A stretch of 64,000 nucleotides of DNA from Verrucomicrobiales bacterium (GTDB lineage Bacteria > Verrucomicrobiota > Verrucomicrobiia > Verrucomicrobiales > DEV007): contig JARGPI010000008.1 in NCBI GenBank assembly GCA_029213005.1, positions 124,001 through 188,000 on the forward strand. The letters run 5' to 3'. Of the stretch, positions 62,584 to 64,000 are shown one piece after another; the first letter of the stretch is position 1; each line of letters starts with the position of its first letter. A program made the position numbers and the translations under genes. The notes beneath the pieces are model-generated. The model was not told where the DNA came from, searched no databases, and saw only the letters and a list, made by a program, of their open reading frames with translations.

Positions 62584-63612
62584 TTAGCGGAGGGCGCGGA
62601 AAAGCGTATTGTAGGGAATCAGATTCAGCTTCCCCAGCGTCGCCAGCATTCTCTGTTTACCCGCATCGGTCAGGAATGGATGAATCGCGTTCGAAATCGC
62701 GAGACGCTTCCGAAACCGCTTTTTCAGATCGAGAGTTATTTGATCCCGGCAATCCAGCCACTCCATTTCACCGCTCGCATACGCTAACAATGGATCGATC
62801 GCGGCAGCAGCCCCTTCGAAAGCCATGCTCATACCATTACCCGAGAAAGGCCCGATGATAGCAAAACGATCTCCAATCCGAAGTTTGTCCCGGTCCTCAG
62901 GCTCATCCGGCTGCCACCCCAGTTCGAAAGCATTAACCCCGAGACAGGAGGATTCATCTTTATTGGCATTCCGGACCCGCGCAGACATCTCTGTCAAATT
63001 ACAGGCCTCCAGATATGTCTCCAGCAGCTCCATTTTGGGAACCTTGATTTGAGGGCGAATCTCGAAGAGTCCACAGGCATCAACCCGGTTTTCTTCGACA
63101 CGACTCACTCCGAGGTAGGCCCCCTTCCCCACATGCATCTCGACATCAGCTTCCAAAGGAAAATCAATAAGGTGGCACTTGATACCGATCCACTTGCTAC
63201 CTTTGCGACGCACCCGCCCGGTCGAGAAAACATACCCTTCAGAGTCGTCGCCGGTATAACGGGTCCCGGTGATCAATTCGCCGCCCAAAGCTTCAAAACG
63301 GTCTACCAGATCCTTATCCAACTTGTATCGCGACACGCCCACCGCCTCTTCAGGCAAATCAGACTGAAAAGAACGCTTGCCCTGACAATACCATACCGAT
63401 GTCCGATGCCGGGGCATCCCGTCGAGAATCCCATCGATACCGATGTACTTTAAGGCATCGGTGCTGATCCCGGAGATAAATTCACCGCAGACTCTGTGGC
63501 GGGGATAAAATCCAGCTTCAATCAGTTTGACCGGGACGTCCCGCCTCCGCAGTCCAATCCCCAGAGAAATTCCGGCAAGGCCGCCGCCTATGATGGTGAT
63601 TTTCTTCCTCAA
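62584..63612 (-). CDS. FAD-dependent oxidoreductase, geranylgeranyl-reductase-like
   Basis: The 342-residue flavoprotein begins KITIIGGGLAGISLGIGLRRR (dinucleotide fold), followed by FYPRHRVCGEFISGIS. The second FAD motif is IGDRFAIIGPFSGNGMSMAFEGA. It belongs to the family of prenyl/polyketide-acting monooxygenases and reductases. It is divergent from the type III polyketide synthase, separated by 124 bases. Genes of this kind commonly accompany type III synthases, where they tailor the alkylpyrone or alkylresorcinol product. Confidence 0.85.
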   Translation of the reverse strand: MRKKITIIGGGLAGISLGIGLRRRDVPVKLIEAGFYPRHRVCGEFISGISTDALKYIGIDGILDGMPRHRTSVWYCQGKRSFQSDLPEEAVGVSRYKLDKDLVDRFEALGGELITGTRYTGDDSEGYVFSTGRVRRKGSKWIGIKCHLIDFPLEADVEMHVGKGAYLGVSRVEENRVDACGLFEIRPQIKVPKMELLETYLEACNLTEMSARVRNANKDESSCLGVNAFELGWQPDEPEDRDKLRIGDRFAIIGPFSGNGMSMAFEGAAAAIDPLLAYASGEMEWLDCRDQITLDLKKRFRKRLAISNAIHPFLTDAGKQRMLATLGKLNLIPYNTLFRALR

Positions 63613-63736
63613 TCCTTACCAGACTACGTATTAGTTGCCGAATTTGGTATAATTTTTTTATAAAAATTGAAATCCACTGTAAACTACCTTTTGTCGATCC
63701 ACGAATAGACATGACCGAAATTATTTAAGCAACCCT

Positions 63737-64000
63737 ATGTATCTTCACTCCATCTCCAGCGCATTCCCGCCTCATAAGCTAACCCAGCAAGAGGTATGGC
63801 AATGTGGCAGTCAGTCGAAATCCCCTGCGATGACGAATTTGAAGCCTAAATCCTTTGGTTTATTGGAGAAAATCCTCACTGGAGACTCCGGTATCGGCAC
63901 GAGGCATTTCTCTACTAATGATCCCACTGAGCTCTTTGAACTTTCCGCCGGGCAGCTAAATCACCTGTTCGAGCAGGAAGCTCCGGCGATGGCGGAGCGG
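63737..64000 (+). CDS. Type III polyketide synthase (N-terminal fragment)
   Basis: An open frame runs from ATG 63737 to the edge, 88 residues visible. MYLHSISSAFPPHKLTQQEV is the usual first strand and helix of chalcone-synthase-like enzymes (start like T-AVPPh-hsQ), and LEKILTGDSGIGTRHFS matches the ...sGI..RH motif. The nucleophilic Cys lies beyond the window. These enzymes condense malonyl-CoA onto an acyl starter to make alkylpyrones, alkylresorcinols or phenols. With the ACP, dehydratase and ketosynthase nearby, the starter may be a specific long-chain acyl group. Confidence 0.75.
   Translation, partial: MYLHSISSAFPPHKLTQQEVWQCGSQSKSPAMTNLKPKSFGLLEKILTGDSGIGTRHFSTNDPTELFELSAGQLNHLFEQEAPAMAER

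Overview
The window looks like a chromosomal segment of a free-living, probably aquatic or marine, member of the Verrucomicrobiota (PVC group). This is inferred from gene content and no marker gene settles it. Pointers are secreted formylglycine sulfatases, PQQ-like beta-propeller proteins, a giant Ser/Thr kinase of planctomycete/verrucomicrobial type, a eukaryote-like type II glutamine synthetase, a PTPDL-like secreted protein, and many genes without a clear Shine-Dalgarno sequence. Gene density is high and most genes sit in short operons. There are no insertion sequences, prophage genes, CRISPR arrays or rRNA genes.

Layout. 1-7 kb: end of a 4Fe-4S polyferredoxin, uronate isomerase uxaC, then cysS, thrS, a zinc-ribbon protein and an EamA exporter. 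7-15 kb: a 1486-residue kinase/STAND-type NTPase/FGE-like fusion, a small Cys-rich protein, a glycosyltransferase-like protein and two sulfotransferases. 15-22 kb: a SHOCT protein, two transglutaminase-like proteins, a reverse-strand operon (ParA-like ATPase, Roadblock-like protein, unknown), and a PTPDL-like protein with a strong terminator. 22-29.7 kb: TetR regulator, TspO, a FAN1-like VRR-NUC nuclease fused to a DnaQ-type exonuclease, glutamine synthetase II, a PAP2 phosphatase coupled to a DUF368/PopT-type lipid carrier translocase, and peptide deformylase. 29.8-33.5 kb: type II secretion genes gspF-G-H-I-J. 33.5-41 kb: two sulfatases flanking two tandem tRNA-Cys genes, the sulfate assimilation genes cysH-cysD-cysN and a peroxiredoxin-like protein.

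41-56 kb is a catabolic stretch on the plus strand. It holds deoC with an active aldehyde dehydrogenase and a truncated partner (a split ALDH16-like pair), two PQQ-like propeller proteins, a DUF3311 protein with a sodium:solute symporter, then a tight operon: adenylate-forming enzyme, LuxC-like aldehyde dehydrogenase, iron alcohol dehydrogenase, MIF-like tautomerase, HI0933-type flavoprotein. 56-64 kb holds an HPt protein, a class I aldolase, a radical SAM protein, trmH, and the beginning of a fatty-acid/polyketide cluster (ACP, FabZ-like dehydratase, ketosynthase, FAD reductase, start of a type III polyketide synthase) that runs off the right edge.

The most unexpected signal is non-coding. 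Five intergenic loci spread over about 40 kb carry two or three copies of a 13-bp quasi-palindrome, TGTACCCTGTACA or its reverse complement. At every locus the copies start exactly 22 bp apart. The 9-bp spacers differ in sequence and copy orientation varies (inverted at three loci, direct at two). The fixed two-helical-turn pitch suggests binding sites for an unidentified cooperatively binding protein, or an uncharacterised repeat family.
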